The position numbers and the translations under genes are program-made. The notes beneath the pieces were generated by a model. It was not told where the DNA came from, made no database searches, and was given only the letters and a program-made list of their open reading frames with translations. This document shows, one piece after another, positions 4,861-11,461 of a stretch of DNA of 18,274 nt. How positions within the stretch are numbered: the stretch's first letter is position 1; each line of letters starts with the position of its first letter. Source of the stretch: Clostridia bacterium. GTDB taxonomy: Bacteria > Bacillota > Clostridia > Oscillospirales > CAG-272. Location: assembly GCA_900769475.1 (NCBI GenBank), contig CAAGGQ010000172.1:1-18274 (forward strand), in the 5' to 3' direction.

Positions 4861-4889
4861 ATTATAGCGCACGCGGTATCGGTTGAACA
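4861..4889 (-). promoter_or_regulatory. Leftward promoter of the small antisense operon
   Basis: On the minus strand a perfect -10 TATAAT (4866-4861) stands 17 bases from a weak -35 TGTTCA (4889-4884). It would drive the 25-, 37- and 62-aa frames toward the repressor gene. The -10 is strong, the -35 matches only three of six bases. Confidence 0.45.
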
Positions 4890-4949
4890 GTGGGGAATAT
4901 TACCGTTTTACCCAGAAATTTCACCTATTTAGAAAGGACGTTTTGCGGC

Positions 4950-5459
4950 ATGCATACGGCGAAAACTATTGCAGAGTTCCATTTTGATACGGTAAAGAGC
5001 GGAGTTATACTTCTTGACTTCCTTAATGACGCCAACATCAGCAAAGCGAAGGCCGCGAAAAGCATTGGCCTTTCTTATGACGCGCTGGATGATTCCCTCA
5101 AAGGTAAAAACAAGGAGAGCAAAATGGAGTTGGTTGTCAAGATTTGCTACCTCACCAGCCGTACAGTCCGCGAGTGGTGCGAGCGCATGTTGGAAGGTGT
5201 CAATGATGACGTTGCGGAAAAAGTTCGCAGTGTGTTTTCTCTGCAAGCTGCCCCTACGCTTCCGATCTTAGAAGACGTTGTTACGCGTTGTCTGGAGGTG
5301 CAGGAGCACTCAGCAGATCATTACCAAGCCACCCTCCGCGCCGCATACGAGGAAATCCGTTTGAGCAAAGAGGAGCTGCGCCAGCAGTACGAAGACGAAA
5401 TCAAGCATTTGCGGGAAGAAAACAAACGCCTGCTTGACGCGCTGCTTGCCAAGAAATGA
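4950..5459 (+). CDS. HTH protein with C-terminal coiled coil, 169 aa
   Basis: I use ATG 4950 (MHTAKTIAEFHFD), with AAAGGA 12 bases upstream; a GTG at 4890 in frame would add 20 residues. Residues 20-75 (FLNDANISKAKAAKSIGLSY through TSRTVREWCERM) form a helix-turn-helix of the XRE type. Residues 115-165 are a coiled coil (LRAAYEEIRLSKEELRQQYE continuing through EENKRLLDALL), pointing to an oligomer. It lies between the repressor and the integrase on the same strand. A second lysogeny regulator or a maintenance function is possible, but I do not recognise the protein. Confidence 0.65.
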   Translation: MHTAKTIAEFHFDTVKSGVILLDFLNDANISKAKAAKSIGLSYDALDDSLKGKNKESKMELVVKICYLTSRTVREWCERMLEGVNDDVAEKVRSVFSLQAAPTLPILEDVVTRCLEVQEHSADHYQATLRAAYEEIRLSKEELRQQYEDEIKHLREENKRLLDALLAKK

Positions 5460-5481
5460 TCTCTTCGGTATTTATCTTATA

Positions 5482-5495
5482 CGAACAGCTGTTCC
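5482..5495. promoter_or_regulatory. Candidate LexA/DinR (SOS) box
   Basis: CGAACAGCTGTTCC contains a perfect 12-bp palindrome (GAACAGCTGTTC, 5483-5494) and fits the Firmicutes LexA consensus CGAAC-N4-GTTYC, with one departure inside the central four bases. It lies 127 bases upstream of the integrase start and just past a weak promoter-like pair (TTGCCA 5446-5451, TATTTA 5469-5474, 17-base spacer). It could place integrase or excision under DNA-damage control. Confidence 0.5.
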
Positions 5496-5506
5496 CAAGT
5501 CAATCC

Positions 5507-5536
5507 TTTTGCAGAAATTTATAGATAACTGCAAAA
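5507..5536. repeat. Inverted repeat upstream of integrase
   Basis: TTTTGCAG (5507-5514) and CTGCAAAA (5529-5536) are perfect 8-base arms around 14 bases, and CTGCAA recurs once more near 5549. It is not followed by a T-run, so it is not a clear terminator. A protein-binding site, for example for integrase, Xis or a regulator, is possible. Confidence 0.45.
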
Positions 5537-5622
5537 TATTGAAGAAATCTGCAACAGGACGCAATTGGGAACGCGTTTGAGAAGTTTTCAGCGACGTTTC
5601 GGTACTTTTAGGAGATGGTCTT

Positions 5623-6708
5623 ATGAAGATACCAGCCATTCGCAAGCTGCCATCCGGCAATTATTTCTGCCAGCTCAAGATTGGCGGCAAGAGTACGTCC
5701 ATCACGGACACCACATACGACAAGGTATACGCAAAGGCAGTCGCGTACAAAGCGGGCCTGTTGCGCGCAAAGAAAGAGCCGGCGCGCATTACCGTCGGGC
5801 AGGCCATTGACGAGTATATTGACAATCGCGAGAACATCCTCTCCCCGTCCACGATCAAAGGATACCGGCAGATTCGCCGCACGTGGCTGCAGGAGTTGAT
5901 GGACAAGCGCGTGGATACGCTCACCACGTCCACCATCCAGCGTGCAATCAACCACGACGCCGCGCACCTGAGTGGCAAGAGCATCCGCAATGCACACGGC
6001 CTGCTACGCGCTGCGCTCAAGGGGAAAACAGACATCAGTTTCGATGACATAGCCCTCCCGGCAAGGCGCACCAAGAAAGGCGATATCCTGACGCGCGAGG
6101 AAATGGGCAGACTGTACGCGGTGATCCGTGATACCACTCTGGAGGTCCCGTTTCTGCTTGCGCTCTGGCTGTCTCTGCGCAGATCGGAAATCGTCGCGCT
6201 GACGTGGGACTGCATCGGCACGGACAGCATCACAGTAAAGGCTGCAGTTGTCCTCAACGACAAGGGCGAGTACGTCGAGAAAACCACGAAGACTGACGCG
6301 TCGCAGCGCACCATCAAATGCCCGCGCTACCTGATCGACAAGATAAACGCACTCCCGCGCACGGGCGAACGCGTACTTAACTTCCGGCCGAACACATACT
6401 GGACGGCCTTGCAGCGCGCATGCAAACAAGCAAACGTCCCTCCGGTCGGCATGCACGATCTGCGCCACATCAACGCCTCGGTTATGGCCTACGTTGGCAT
6501 CAGTCGCAAGCACAGCATGGAGCGCGGTGGATGGTCAACGCCTGCCGTATTAGAGAAAGTGTACGAGCACGTCTTTGATGACGAACGACAAGAGGCTGCA
6601 AGCAAAATCGATGCGTTCTACGAAGATGCACTCGGTATCAAAATCTCTAATGAAAACGCTAATGAAATCAAAAAGTTCAGGATTTCCAAGGGATTTTTGA
6701 GGCGATAA
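5623..6708 (+). CDS. int: Tyrosine recombinase / integrase, 361 aa
   Basis: A phage-type site-specific integrase of usual length. Residues 1-50 form the arm-binding domain (NYFCQLKIGGKSTSITDTTY), 55-135 the SAM-like core-binding domain (TVGQAIDEYIDNRENILSPS) and 155-335 the catalytic domain. Catalytic residues: R186 in LSLRRSEI, probable K223, H278 and R281 in HDLRH, W304 in GGWST where many enzymes have His, and nucleophile Y314 in EKVYEHVF. The start follows AGGAGA at 8 bases. The stop codon abuts the attP core, which has the sequence of a tRNA 3' end, the preferred target of this family. It carries out integration of the circle at a tRNA gene and, with an excision factor, its release. Confidence 0.95.
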   Translation: MKIPAIRKLPSGNYFCQLKIGGKSTSITDTTYDKVYAKAVAYKAGLLRAKKEPARITVGQAIDEYIDNRENILSPSTIKGYRQIRRTWLQELMDKRVDTLTTSTIQRAINHDAAHLSGKSIRNAHGLLRAALKGKTDISFDDIALPARRTKKGDILTREEMGRLYAVIRDTTLEVPFLLALWLSLRRSEIVALTWDCIGTDSITVKAAVVLNDKGEYVEKTTKTDASQRTIKCPRYLIDKINALPRTGERVLNFRPNTYWTALQRACKQANVPPVGMHDLRHINASVMAYVGISRKHSMERGGWSTPAVLEKVYEHVFDDERQEAASKIDAFYEDALGIKISNENANEIKKFRISKGFLRR

Positions 6709-6741
6709 AAGGGTTCGAGTCCCGTTTTCGGCACCAAAAGA

Positions 6742-6766
6742 AACGCTCCTAAACCGGGGCGTTTTT
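6742..6766 (+). terminator. Intrinsic terminator just after the attP core
   Basis: AACGCTCC (6742-6749), loop TAAACC, GGGGCGTT (6756-6763) pair over 8 bp with one G-T, followed by a T-run to 6766. It would end transcripts of int, and after integration those of the target tRNA gene. Confidence 0.7.
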
Positions 6767-6830
6767 CTTGTTTTTCCCTTATTTTAAGCCATTTTTTGAG
6801 GTTTTTCAGCAGTTTTGAGTTTTTGCCACA

Positions 6831-6860
6831 TTAGCATCTTTTAGCATTTTTTAGCATATT
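6831..6860. repeat. Three 10-bp tandem repeats TTAGCATnTT in the attP arm
   Basis: TTAGCAT occurs at 6831, 6841 and 6851, exactly one helical turn apart, each followed by three mostly T bases. Phased short repeats next to an attachment core are typical of Xis or other bending-protein sites. The 27-base arm repeat starts three bases later. Confidence 0.65.
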
Positions 6861-6889
6861 TTTCTCTAATGAAATCGCTAATGAAATCA

Positions 6890-6919
6890 GCCCCAGCGTT
6901 ACCGCCGGGGCCTTTTGTT
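6890..6919 (+). terminator. Terminator between attP and the packaging genes
   Basis: GCCCCAGCG (6890-6898), loop TTAC, CGCCGGGGC (6903-6911) form a 9-base stem with one A-C mismatch, followed by CTTTTGTTT. The T-rich tail supports rightward termination. The same hairpin lies just past the stop of the leftward gene at 6920 and may also slow that transcript. Confidence 0.65.
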
Positions 6920-7228
6920 TTATCCGCGGGACAGCTCAAGCAAATGCTTCGCTTCGACCATCTCTTCCATCATGATCTTGTGCTCATAATCCCAGATTGC
7001 ACGCATCGCAGGCGGTGCTTCATGGCCGCGGGCGCGGTGCTTTTCGATGAGGTCAACAGCTGCGCGATGCAGTCTTTCCGCATGCGAAATCTCCTCCGCG
7101 CCAAGGCTTGCGTACACATCTGCCAGAGCAGGATCATCCATACGCGTACGTGCTGCCGCTTCCGCGTACTTCTCCACGTCCTCCAGTTCATCGCGGATGT
7201 TCTCCACCAAGTCCCTAATTACAATCAA
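6920..7228 (-). CDS. Ferritin-like / rubrerythrin-type small protein, 102 aa
   Basis: I choose TTG 7228 (IVIRDLVENIRDEL) because GGGAGGTGAGAGCC precedes it; the frame is open to an ATG at 7303, but that stretch is the preceding 48-aa gene in another frame. The protein is a helical bundle with DELEDVEKYAEAA, then GAEEISHAERLH and YEHKIMMEEMVEAKHLL. The E-x6-Y and E-x2-H spacing is reminiscent of rubrerythrin-like ferritin folds seen as small phage proteins. Whether it binds metal is uncertain. It is the last gene of the packaging cluster, next to attP. Confidence 0.65.
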   Translation of the reverse strand: MIVIRDLVENIRDELEDVEKYAEAAARTRMDDPALADVYASLGAEEISHAERLHRAAVDLIEKHRARGHEAPPAMRAIWDYEHKIMMEEMVEAKHLLELSRG

Positions 7229-7233
7229 GGCTC

Positions 7234-7380
7234 TCACCTCCCGTGGATGGCACGCTGCATCGCGTCTACATCGGGCGCTGAGAAGGTCATCTTCCCAAGC
7301 CACGGCACGTCCAGCTGCACACTTCCCTGACGATTCATCTGTTCACGCAGTGCGACAAACAGCGCGTCATCGTCTATCAT
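7234..7380 (-). CDS. Small hypothetical protein, 48 aa
   Basis: ATG 7380 has GAGG six bases ahead and starts 8 bases after the TerL stop; its TGA is inside the ribosome binding site of the next gene. The product begins MIDDDALFVALREQMNRQGS and has QLDVPWLGKMTFSAPDVDAM, a compact sequence with credible composition. No family assigned. Its position between a truncated terminase and the ferritin-like gene suggests a remnant of the late operon that is still intact. Confidence 0.55.
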   Translation of the reverse strand: MIDDDALFVALREQMNRQGSVQLDVPWLGKMTFSAPDVDAMQRAIHGR

Positions 7381-7387
7381 GTCATCC

Positions 7388-8035
7388 TCAATCAAACCCA
7401 TCGCTGATATGCGGGTTTTCCATTGCGAGCGAAGGAATATACTGCGTGTAAAAGGTTTCGCTTTTCTGCAGGGCTTGGCTGAATACTTCCTGCTTTACAT
7501 AAGACATATACGGGCCAGCGTCGACGAAGTACTTCTTCACCCAGCCGTGGCCAATGTTGCCGGGGTTGCTCGTCGCGCGGATAACCGGCACAACACCAAG
7601 GCTCTTCTTCGCGCGGACACGGGTCTTCAAGAAGTCGTACACTTCCTGTTCAAACGTAGTCAGCTCGTCGAAGTACAGCCATTGGATTTCAGCACCGGAA
7701 TAGATGTAGCGGTCCTTCGCGTTCTCGCAGTGACGGAAACGGATTTCAGAACCGTTCTTCAGCTGCCATGCCTTCTGCGATACGCTATAACGGCCAAGAG
7801 ATGCGGGATACGACGCGTTGGCTTCCTTGATTACGGTATCTTCCAACTCGCGGTACGTACGTCGGAAAATGTACGCCGTGGTCTTAGGCCATTGCAGACA
7901 CCGGAACAGCGCGTCCATTACGGTACATTTCGTTTTGCCGCCACCAGCCGCGCCACCATACAAGACTTCCTTTGCCTTGCTTTCATGGAACATCAGCTGT
8001 TTCTTGGTCGGCGTGTATTGGATTACTGTTGCCAT
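7388..8035 (-). CDS. terL: Terminase large subunit, ATPase domain only (C-terminally truncated)
   Basis: A 215-residue protein with all ATPase motifs of phage TerL: Walker A GGAAGGGKT (27-35), Walker B LYFDEL with D123/E124, and coupling motif ATSNPGNIGHGW (154-165). Full-length subunits are usually 400-550 residues and carry an RNase H-like nuclease domain after the ATPase; here the protein stops at HISDGFD, before the nuclease. TerL packages DNA into procapsids and cuts it, so this form could hydrolyse ATP but not cleave. The start at 8035 has AAGG nine bases upstream, 9 bases after terS. It may be a decayed gene or a retained partial that acts on a helper's terminase. Confidence 0.85.
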   Translation of the reverse strand: MATVIQYTPTKKQLMFHESKAKEVLYGGAAGGGKTKCTVMDALFRCLQWPKTTAYIFRRTYRELEDTVIKEANASYPASLGRYSVSQKAWQLKNGSEIRFRHCENAKDRYIYSGAEIQWLYFDELTTFEQEVYDFLKTRVRAKKSLGVVPVIRATSNPGNIGHGWVKKYFVDAGPYMSYVKQEVFSQALQKSETFYTQYIPSLAMENPHISDGFD

Positions 8036-8044
8036 CGCGCAACC

Positions 8045-8509
8045 TTAACTGATCGTCGCGTCGATAATAACCCCTTCATCATCGACTACGCTCTGTTCTT
8101 CCGCGTCATCGTCAACCGATTCGCGGCCAATCGTGCCGTCAGGGATACCCAGCTTCGGCATGCCCTCAATACGGATTACGTTGTCATCGCTGTTGCCGTC
8201 GGTCAATACAATGGGACCAAAGCGCTCAAGCATGATTCTCGCCGCGGACTGTGCCACCCAAGGGTTTGCATGATCCAGCTGCTTCTCAATGACTTGCAGC
8301 GCGCGCGCAACGCGGTACTTACTTTTCTCCCTGATGAGCTCATTCACTTCGCCCGAAATCTCAGGGTCTTTCATCCATCGTCGGACCGTGGAAGTGGATA
8401 CGCTGAGCTCCGCCGCAATCTCATCCGGCGTCTTGCCCATCGCGAACATAGCCACCGCGGCCTGAGTAGCTTCCTTCTTTATGAGAGAACCTTTAGCTCT
8501 ACTCGCCAA
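8045..8509 (-). CDS. terS: Terminase small subunit, 154 aa
   Basis: The start is TTG 8509, seven bases after a perfect AAGGAGGT. The N-terminal third is a helix-turn-helix (KTPDEIAAELSVSTSTVRRW), the DNA-recognition part of TerS; the middle is an oligomerisation helix region (RVARALQVIEKQLDHANPWV); the C-terminus is acidic (DDDAEEQSVVDDEG), probably the contact with TerL or the portal. Length and order before terL are normal. TerS recognises the packaging site. Phage satellites such as SaPIs keep a TerS near one att end to direct a helper's packaging machine to their own DNA, and the position here fits that role. Confidence 0.85.
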   Translation of the reverse strand: MASRAKGSLIKKEATQAAVAMFAMGKTPDEIAAELSVSTSTVRRWMKDPEISGEVNELIREKSKYRVARALQVIEKQLDHANPWVAQSAARIMLERFGPIVLTDGNSDDNVIRIEGMPKLGIPDGTIGRESVDDDAEEQSVVDDEGVIIDATIS

Positions 8510-9196
8510 CGCGCTGACCTCCTTTCGCTACATCCAATCCATCACCTCCGCTATATAATAGGAAGAAATGTGGTTATCGTCTTATGTATGGGTTAAAGAA
8601 AAACCCCCATCCGCCAGTGGCGAATAGAGGCAGAATATGGTGTTATGTGGGGAATACAGAATAACCCCCGCGCCCGGCACGGTCCATACCAACCGCAAAA
8701 AAAATGACTGGTGGGAGGATACCGATACCGATGCCGACCGTAAAATTTTGACCGGAGGGGATGAAGGATGGTGGGGCGGACTACAAATATACATAGCGCG
8801 CGTTACGCACAGGGTCCAGCTCCCGCATATCCCCCCCGTCTCCGCAGGGTATGCCACCGGGGTTCTCCATAGGGAAAAATGACAACAAAAAACCGCCGAT
8901 TATTTCCACAAAAGGTAATAAACGACAGTTGATGTATTGTATGGCCTGAATCGTACCATATTTTCCCGAATCTATTCGCAAAAGAAGTGTTTCACGAATA
9001 GTTTGGAACATTCCTACACAGAACACGGTTTCCGGTGAATCGGGCCACGTCCGCGCCAATCTCACAAGAACGTGTGCAGCGCGCTACGCTACGCAACCCG
9101 GGCGGGTGCGCGTATGTGTTAGCGTCTACGCCACCATTTCCCCCTCAAACAGCCCCAAAGCGCCTCCAAAGACGGTTTATAGACTGTTTTCTGGGT

Positions 9197-9238
9197 AAAA
9201 TAGACTTTGGTATGTTTTCATGTACTTCAGTCTATTTT
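9197..9238. repeat. 10-bp perfect inverted repeat
   Basis: AAAATAGACT (9197-9206) and AGTCTATTTT (9229-9238) are perfect complements around 22 bases, and ATAGACT occurs a third time at 9179-9185. Three copies of one half-site suggest protein binding more than a terminator. Confidence 0.5.
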
Positions 9239-9412
9239 CCCTGAGTTTATATAGCTCCCTCATCGTCTCATACTCTAACACACTAAGACGCAGAGAGCAA
9301 CGCAGACTTTTGTGGATTTTCTTGGCCGATTCACACCTCGCGCGCGTTATAGAAGGCAAATTCGCGAAAAAAACCTTGTCAAGCCCCTTTTTGAAAAAAT
9401 TTTCGTCTTTTT

Positions 9413-9424
9413 TACTACGTAGTA
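9413..9424. promoter_or_regulatory. 12-bp perfect palindrome, possible operator of the cargo block
   Basis: TACTACGTAGTA is a perfect palindrome. TTGAAA (9391-9396) stands 16 bases ahead of its first half, so the palindrome could overlap the -10 of a weak rightward promoter for the cargo genes. Speculative. Confidence 0.3.
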
Positions 9425-9566
9425 GTAATGGGGCGACGATGCAGGACGCCGGACAAGAAAACGCAAAAACATGTGTTATGCTTATGCCACGCCAAACGAA
9501 AGCGGCGAATCATAAAAGGCAGGTGACACCATGACAGCGCATCGACCACGAGAGGAAATAGCAACC

Positions 9567-9716
9567 ATGACGGATACGCAATACCACGACGCCATTGTCC
9601 GGGCGAAGATCGAAGAGCTGTACACGATATTGGACGCGATCGACACCAGCAGCAGCGCGGCGGACGCAATCCGCGAAAGAATAAAGGCGCTTAGGTCATC
9701 TCTCAAAACTCCCTAA
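9567..9716 (+). CDS. Small helical protein, 49 aa
   Basis: ATG 9567 (MTDTQYHDAIVRAKIEELYT) follows GAGAGGAAATAGCAACC; an in-frame ATG at 9531 with AGGCAGGTGACACC would add 12 residues. The protein is probably one long helix pair (KIEELYTILDAIDTSSSAAD, IRERIKALRSSL). It opens the rightward cargo block that carries the antirestriction protein. No family recognised. Confidence 0.5.
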   Translation: MTDTQYHDAIVRAKIEELYTILDAIDTSSSAADAIRERIKALRSSLKTP

Positions 9717-9732
9717 ACGCCAATAACACCAC

Positions 9733-9765
9733 GGGGCGAGCGGTTTTCCCTGCCTCCGCTCCCCC
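9733..9765 (+). promoter_or_regulatory. Hairpin in the leader of the ArdC-like gene
   Basis: GGGG-C-GAGCGG (9733-9743) pairs with CCGCTC-CCCC (9756-9765) over 10 bp with one bulged C; the loop is 12 bases. No T-run follows, so a regulatory or stabilising leader element is more likely than a terminator. The next start is at 9816. Confidence 0.4.
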
Positions 9766-9815
9766 ATTCTACCACGGCAGGAAGCAAAAAGCAATAGCTT
9801 AAAGGGGGATTACTC

Positions 9816-11081
9816 ATGACTTCTCAGAAATTCGACGCTTACCAGATGGTTACCGACCGCATCGTGGCTCTTATGGAAAACGGCCTTATTCCGTGGGCTC
9901 GTCCGTGGACGGGCGTTGACACTTGCTCCGGCGCGTGGTCGCGTCGTGACGGTCGCGCTTATTCTATGGTCAATCAGATGCTCCTTGCCGATCCTGACAA
10001 AAAATATTCTTCGTGGTTTGACCTTCTCAACGACGTACGCGGCGAATGGCTGACGTTTAAACAGGCGCTCGATCTGGGCGGCAATGTGCGCAAGGGCGAA
10101 AAGGGCCGCAAGATTGTATTCTTCAAGATCAACGAACGCAAGAAGACCGACGAAGACGGCGAAGAAACAATTGAGCGCTTCCCCATCCTGAAGGCTTATA
10201 CCGTTTTCCGTATTGACCAATGCGAAGGCATCGAGCAGAAATGGTACACCGGAAAAGAAGAGCGCCCGGACGTCGCGGAAGACTTCACCGCCGAAGACGT
10301 GATAGCAGACTATATTCGCCGCGAAGGCGTCACGCTGAACCACGTAGAAGGCAACAGGGCCTATTATACTCCCGCGCTTGATACCATCGTTCTTCCTCTC
10401 CGTAATCAGTTTGTCAACTCTGCGGAGTACTACTCGACCGCTTTCCACGAATTGGCCCACTCTACCGGGCACGAAAGCAGACTTAACAGGCTCTCCGGCG
10501 TCGCGGCCTTTGGTGATGACGTTTACAGCACGGAAGAGCTGACCGCTGAAATCTGCTCCGCTTCTATCCTTGCCACTTTGGGTATTGACACCGAAGGCAG
10601 CCTGCGCAACTCTGCGGCCTATGTGCAGAATTGGCTGAAGGCGCTGAAGAATGACAAAAAAATGATCGTCGTAGCCTCTGCCCGTGCGGAAAAGGCCTTG
10701 CAGCTCCTGCTGGATATCGTGAAGCCGGAGAAGGAAGAGCCTGACGCACATAAGGCAAACACAGAAGACACCGCGCCTGCTATCGTGACAGAGCAGGCCG
10801 CGCCCGTGGAAGAGATCGACAAACTGGAAATCAAGCACCCGAATGGCGTCATGTTCTTTGGCAATCTCGGTGACTTCTTCCCTATGACGGCAAAAGACTT
10901 TAAAGTCGTGCTTCCTCTGCTTGCCTATCTCGACCGCGACACCTTGCGGAATTTCCTGTATACGCTCAAGCTTCAGTTGTTCAAAGCTACCGGGCATGCT
11001 CCTGCCTACTACCTGAAGCGCCTGACCGCCAATATTGCAGCCATTGAAAAGCGCTATCCGGAAGCTTTTGTAGCTTGCTGA
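9816..11081 (+). CDS. ArdC-type antirestriction protein with zincin domain, 421 aa
   Basis: The N-terminal 150 residues match the ArdC single-strand DNA-binding domain (DAYQMVTDRIVALMENGLIP, WARPWTGV, GNVRKGEKGRKIVFFK). Next is a gluzincin domain: H211-E212-LA-H215 in HELAHSTGHESRLNR, with YSTEELTAEICSA supplying the likely third ligand E241. ArdC proteins protect incoming DNA from host restriction and occur on plasmids and phages. Residues 290-421 form an extra domain: an acidic linker (EKEEPDAHKANTEDTAP), then a globular part with GVMFFGNLGDFFPMTAKDF that I do not recognise. It starts after AAAGGGGG and leads the cargo block. Confidence 0.85.
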   Translation: MTSQKFDAYQMVTDRIVALMENGLIPWARPWTGVDTCSGAWSRRDGRAYSMVNQMLLADPDKKYSSWFDLLNDVRGEWLTFKQALDLGGNVRKGEKGRKIVFFKINERKKTDEDGEETIERFPILKAYTVFRIDQCEGIEQKWYTGKEERPDVAEDFTAEDVIADYIRREGVTLNHVEGNRAYYTPALDTIVLPLRNQFVNSAEYYSTAFHELAHSTGHESRLNRLSGVAAFGDDVYSTEELTAEICSASILATLGIDTEGSLRNSAAYVQNWLKALKNDKKMIVVASARAEKALQLLLDIVKPEKEEPDAHKANTEDTAPAIVTEQAAPVEEIDKLEIKHPNGVMFFGNLGDFFPMTAKDFKVVLPLLAYLDRDTLRNFLYTLKLQLFKATGHAPAYYLKRLTANIAAIEKRYPEAFVAC

Positions 11082-11095
11082 GAGGAGGCCACACT

Positions 11096-11257
11096 ATGAA
11101 CCTTGCTGTCATCATTCTTTGGCTATCCCTGCGCGGCCTTTGTATCGCCGCCGCTGTTATGGCTCTGCGCTTTGTGGGCTGGGTGCTGCACTTGATCGTG
11201 GATCACATCCGGCACGAACGCTTGATGACTCCGAAGAACCTTTACTTTGTAGCTTGA
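11096..11257 (+). CDS. Small membrane protein, 53 aa
   Basis: ATG 11096 (MNLAVIILWLSLRGLCIAAA) follows GAGAGGAGGCCACACT, 14 bases past the ArdC-like stop. Residues 2-36 are hydrophobic, enough for one long or two short membrane helices with an Arg in the turn; the tail is basic (HIRHERLMTPKNL). It is not a signal peptide in shape. Function unknown. Confidence 0.6.
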   Translation: MNLAVIILWLSLRGLCIAAAVMALRFVGWVLHLIVDHIRHERLMTPKNLYFVA

Positions 11258-11264
11258 CAGATAA

Positions 11265-11289
11265 GCCGGGCCCGGCGGCTAAACCGGGC
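11265..11289 (+). promoter_or_regulatory. GC-rich palindrome and hairpin before 11299
   Basis: GCCGGGCCCGGC (11265-11276) is a perfect 12-bp palindrome, and GCCCGG (11270-11275) can instead pair with CCGGGC (11284-11289) around 8 bases. The second hairpin ends one base before the GAAAGGAG ribosome binding site, so folding could gate translation of the next frame. Confidence 0.4.
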
Positions 11290-11298
11290 AGAAAGGAG

Positions 11299-11460
11299 CT
11301 GTTATGGTATATAAGCACAAACAATGGGCGTTATCTGTATGAGATCATCGAAAAGCAAGGTATTTGCTATAACTATATCAGAACAGCAGGAACGCGCCCG
11401 TTTATTACCACTATTGCCGGATGCAAAGAATATATTGACGAAATTAAAGAGGAGCGATAA
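11299..11460 (+). CDS. Small protein with unclear start, about 50-53 aa
   Basis: The frame encodes WYISTNNGRYLYEIIEKQG through IAGCKEYIDEIKEER, a convincing compact domain, and its TAA lies one base before the next ATG. Yet no normal start is in frame: the ATG at 11304, correctly placed behind GAAAGGAG, reads a different frame (MVYKHKQWALSV, then stop). In frame are only CTG 11299 and TTA 11302, or a TTG at 11254 without a ribosome binding site. Either a non-AUG start, a single-base change that moved the ATG out of frame, or a shift from the 12-codon frame. I place the start at 11299 only as a boundary. Confidence 0.45.
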   Translation: MLWYISTNNGRYLYEIIEKQGICYNYIRTAGTRPFITTIAGCKEYIDEIKEER

Positions 11461-11461
11461 C

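Larger units (their letters stand above)
6644..6889. other. attP: attP: tRNA 3'-end core with flanking arm repeats
   Basis: The core GGGTTCGAGTCCCG (6711-6724) followed by TTTTCGGCACCA (6725-6736) has the form of a tRNA 3' end: T-loop TTCGAGT, T-stem, acceptor 3' strand TTTCGGC and ACCA. The host gene should begin near GCCGAAA, perhaps a tRNA-Leu. A 27-base direct repeat with one mismatch brackets it: 6644-6670 (end of int) and 6863-6889, each holding CTAATGAAA twice. These are good candidates for integrase arm sites. Only the 3' end is present, so this is an attachment site, not a tRNA gene. Confidence 0.8.
8510..9566. other. About 1 kb without a convincing gene
   Basis: Open frames here on both strands lack good ribosome binding sites and protein-like composition; many stops occur. 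It holds the terS leader (ribosome binding site 8517-8523, with a possible -10 TATTAT near 8556 on the minus strand), a short repeat GATACC-GATACC-GATGCC near 8718, an inverted repeat CTATTCG (8972-8978)/CGAATAG (8995-9001), a 10-bp inverted repeat at 9197-9238 and a palindrome at 9413. In related phages this place often holds an HNH nuclease gene, not seen here. A 28-codon leftward frame near 9177-9263 (MRELYKLRENRLKYMKTY) looks faintly protein-like. Confidence 0.5.

Noticed and set aside
5507..5536. Terminator after the HTH/coiled-coil gene
   Set aside because: The inverted repeat lacks a following T-run and has AT-rich arms; kept only as a repeat.
6709..6736. Complete tRNA gene at the attachment core
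   Set aside because: Only the T-arm and acceptor 3' strand are present, upstream sequence is the integrase coding end, and one T-stem pair is mismatched. It is an att core.
7379..8596. Long rightward open frame of about 405 codons over the terminase genes
   Set aside because: It mirrors terS and terL in antisense; the leftward frames carry clear family motifs and ribosome binding sites.
8715..8740. GATACC tandem repeat as an iteron set
   Set aside because: Only two to three imperfect units and no companion AT-rich region.
8582..9065. Short open frames on both strands upstream of terS
   Set aside because: No usable ribosome binding sites, odd composition rich in Pro, Ser and Trp, and no family resemblance.
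9810..10997. Leftward open frame of about 395 codons
   Set aside because: Antisense to the ArdC-like gene, which has an HELAH zincin motif and a good start.
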